In this document: positions 63,629 to 64,000 of the stretch, one piece after another
Numbering within the stretch: the stretch's first letter is position 1
Layout of the letters: every line of letters begins with the position of its first letter
Assembly: GCF_022758235.1 (NCBI RefSeq)
Contig: NZ_JALEBG010000003.1
Coordinates: 248,001-312,000, forward strand
Direction of reading: 5' to 3'
Length of the DNA: 64,000 nucleotides
Origin: Pontibacter liquoris
Lineage (GTDB): Bacteria; Bacteroidota; Bacteroidia; Cytophagales; Hymenobacteraceae
The notes under the pieces: generated by a model
Seen by the model: the letters and a program-made list of their open reading frames with translations, nothing else
Database searches by the model: none
Told to the model about the DNA's origin: nothing
Program-made: the position numbers and the translations under genes

Positions 63629-64000
63629 ATGCCAGGTAAGATACTAATTGCAGGCGGAACAGGCCTGATAGGCGTGCGCCTGTCTGAAATGTTGATCGAC
63701 CTGGGGTACGAAGTGGCGCATCTCAGCAGAGACCCCGAGAAGCTCCCTTCTTACAAAACCTTTAAATGGGATCCTCAGAACGGGTATATCGATGCGAACG
63801 CCATTTCCTATGCCGACTATATTGTGAACCTGGCGGGGGCCAATGTAGGCAGTGATAAGTGGACGGACGAACGAAAGAAAAAGATCCTCAGCAGCCGCGT
63901 GGACTCGGCCAACCTGATCTACCGCAGCCTGCAGGAAAACGAGCATCATGTAAAAGGCTATATCACGCCCTCGGCTATTGGCATTTACGGCAACTCCGGC
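63629..64000 (+). CDS. TIGR01777 family epimerase (partial)
   Basis: The first ~124 codons; the gene runs off the right edge. MPGKILIAGGTGLIGVRLSE is the Rossmann start, YADYIVNLAGANVGSDKWTD and ILSSRVDSANLIYRSL match the YfcH/TIGR01777 SDR-like epimerases, and ITPSAIGIYGN is the catalytic-region equivalent. Substrate unknown. Confidence 0.92.
   Translation, partial: MPGKILIAGGTGLIGVRLSEMLIDLGYEVAHLSRDPEKLPSYKTFKWDPQNGYIDANAISYADYIVNLAGANVGSDKWTDERKKKILSSRVDSANLIYRSLQENEHHVKGYITPSAIGIYGNSG

Noticed and set aside
1..64000. tRNA, rRNA, CRISPR, insertion sequence or prophage
   Set aside because: I looked for TTCGA-type T-loops, rRNA landmarks, regular spacer arrays, transposase and integrase motifs and found none; repeats present are irregular and intergenic.

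Overview
The window looks like chromosomal DNA of a Bacteroidota bacterium, most probably a Cytophagales/Hymenobacteraceae member (Pontibacter-like). The reasons are type IX secretion genes of the PorQ and PorE type, a split 5'-nucleotidase, a two-gene methylmalonyl-CoA mutase, promoters of the Bacteroidota form TTTG-N19-21-TAnnTTTG, and no evident Shine-Dalgarno sequences. Genes are moderately GC-rich (by eye). I saw no rRNA, tRNA, CRISPR array, transposase, prophage or plasmid gene.

Layout. 1-6.3 kb: an ABC-transporter ATPase fragment behind a large membrane/TPR protein, gatC overlapping an acyltransferase gene, a NUDIX hydrolase, and an AT-rich islet with a small membrane protein and a GNAT enzyme. 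6.3-17.8 kb: acs, an SDR, hslU, porQ, lon and a PorE-like OmpA protein. 18-25 kb: a DUF6702-like protein, rseP-dxr, a GH3-family protein, OsmC, a PH-like membrane protein and an acetate transporter. 25-30 kb: dnaA with a possible origin or DnaA-binding site, the split 5'-nucleotidase and an M20 amidohydrolase. 31-43 kb: methylmalonyl-CoA mutase small and large subunits with two genes between them, trehalase, a beta-propeller protein, a DUF5723 barrel and meaB. 43.6-52.3 kb: folB-divIVA-WD40, a phosphopantetheinyl transferase with a thioredoxin-like partner, a transglutaminase-like protein, an acyl-CoA carboxylase beta subunit, and amidase-MlaD. 52.4-64 kb: LptD-like protein, panB, an RluA enzyme, a desaturase, rpsP-rimM-trmD-rplS, a degenerate pyrophosphatase-fold lipoprotein, a coiled-coil protein, queD-like-folE, and the start of a TIGR01777 epimerase.

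Most genes are core metabolism, envelope and translation. Linked sets are methylmalonyl-CoA mutase with its MeaB chaperone (propionate or succinyl-CoA metabolism), acs with the acetate transporter, PorQ with a PorE-like protein (type IX secretion), GTP cyclohydrolase with a 6-pyruvoyl-tetrahydropterin synthase homologue (pterin or queuosine precursors), and the translation operon.

The most unusual signal is in the DNA itself. A short word, AAGTATA (reverse TATACTT), recurs throughout the window in both orientations, inside and between genes. My hand scan found about 150 copies of its hexamer core, roughly half in each orientation. It forms the arms of some terminators and is packed densely next to a duplicated structured intergenic element at 30.5 and 43.3 kb. 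Intergenic gaps also hold several hairpin repeat families, and several co-directional gene gaps are bracketed by inverted copies of a gap-specific tandem word.
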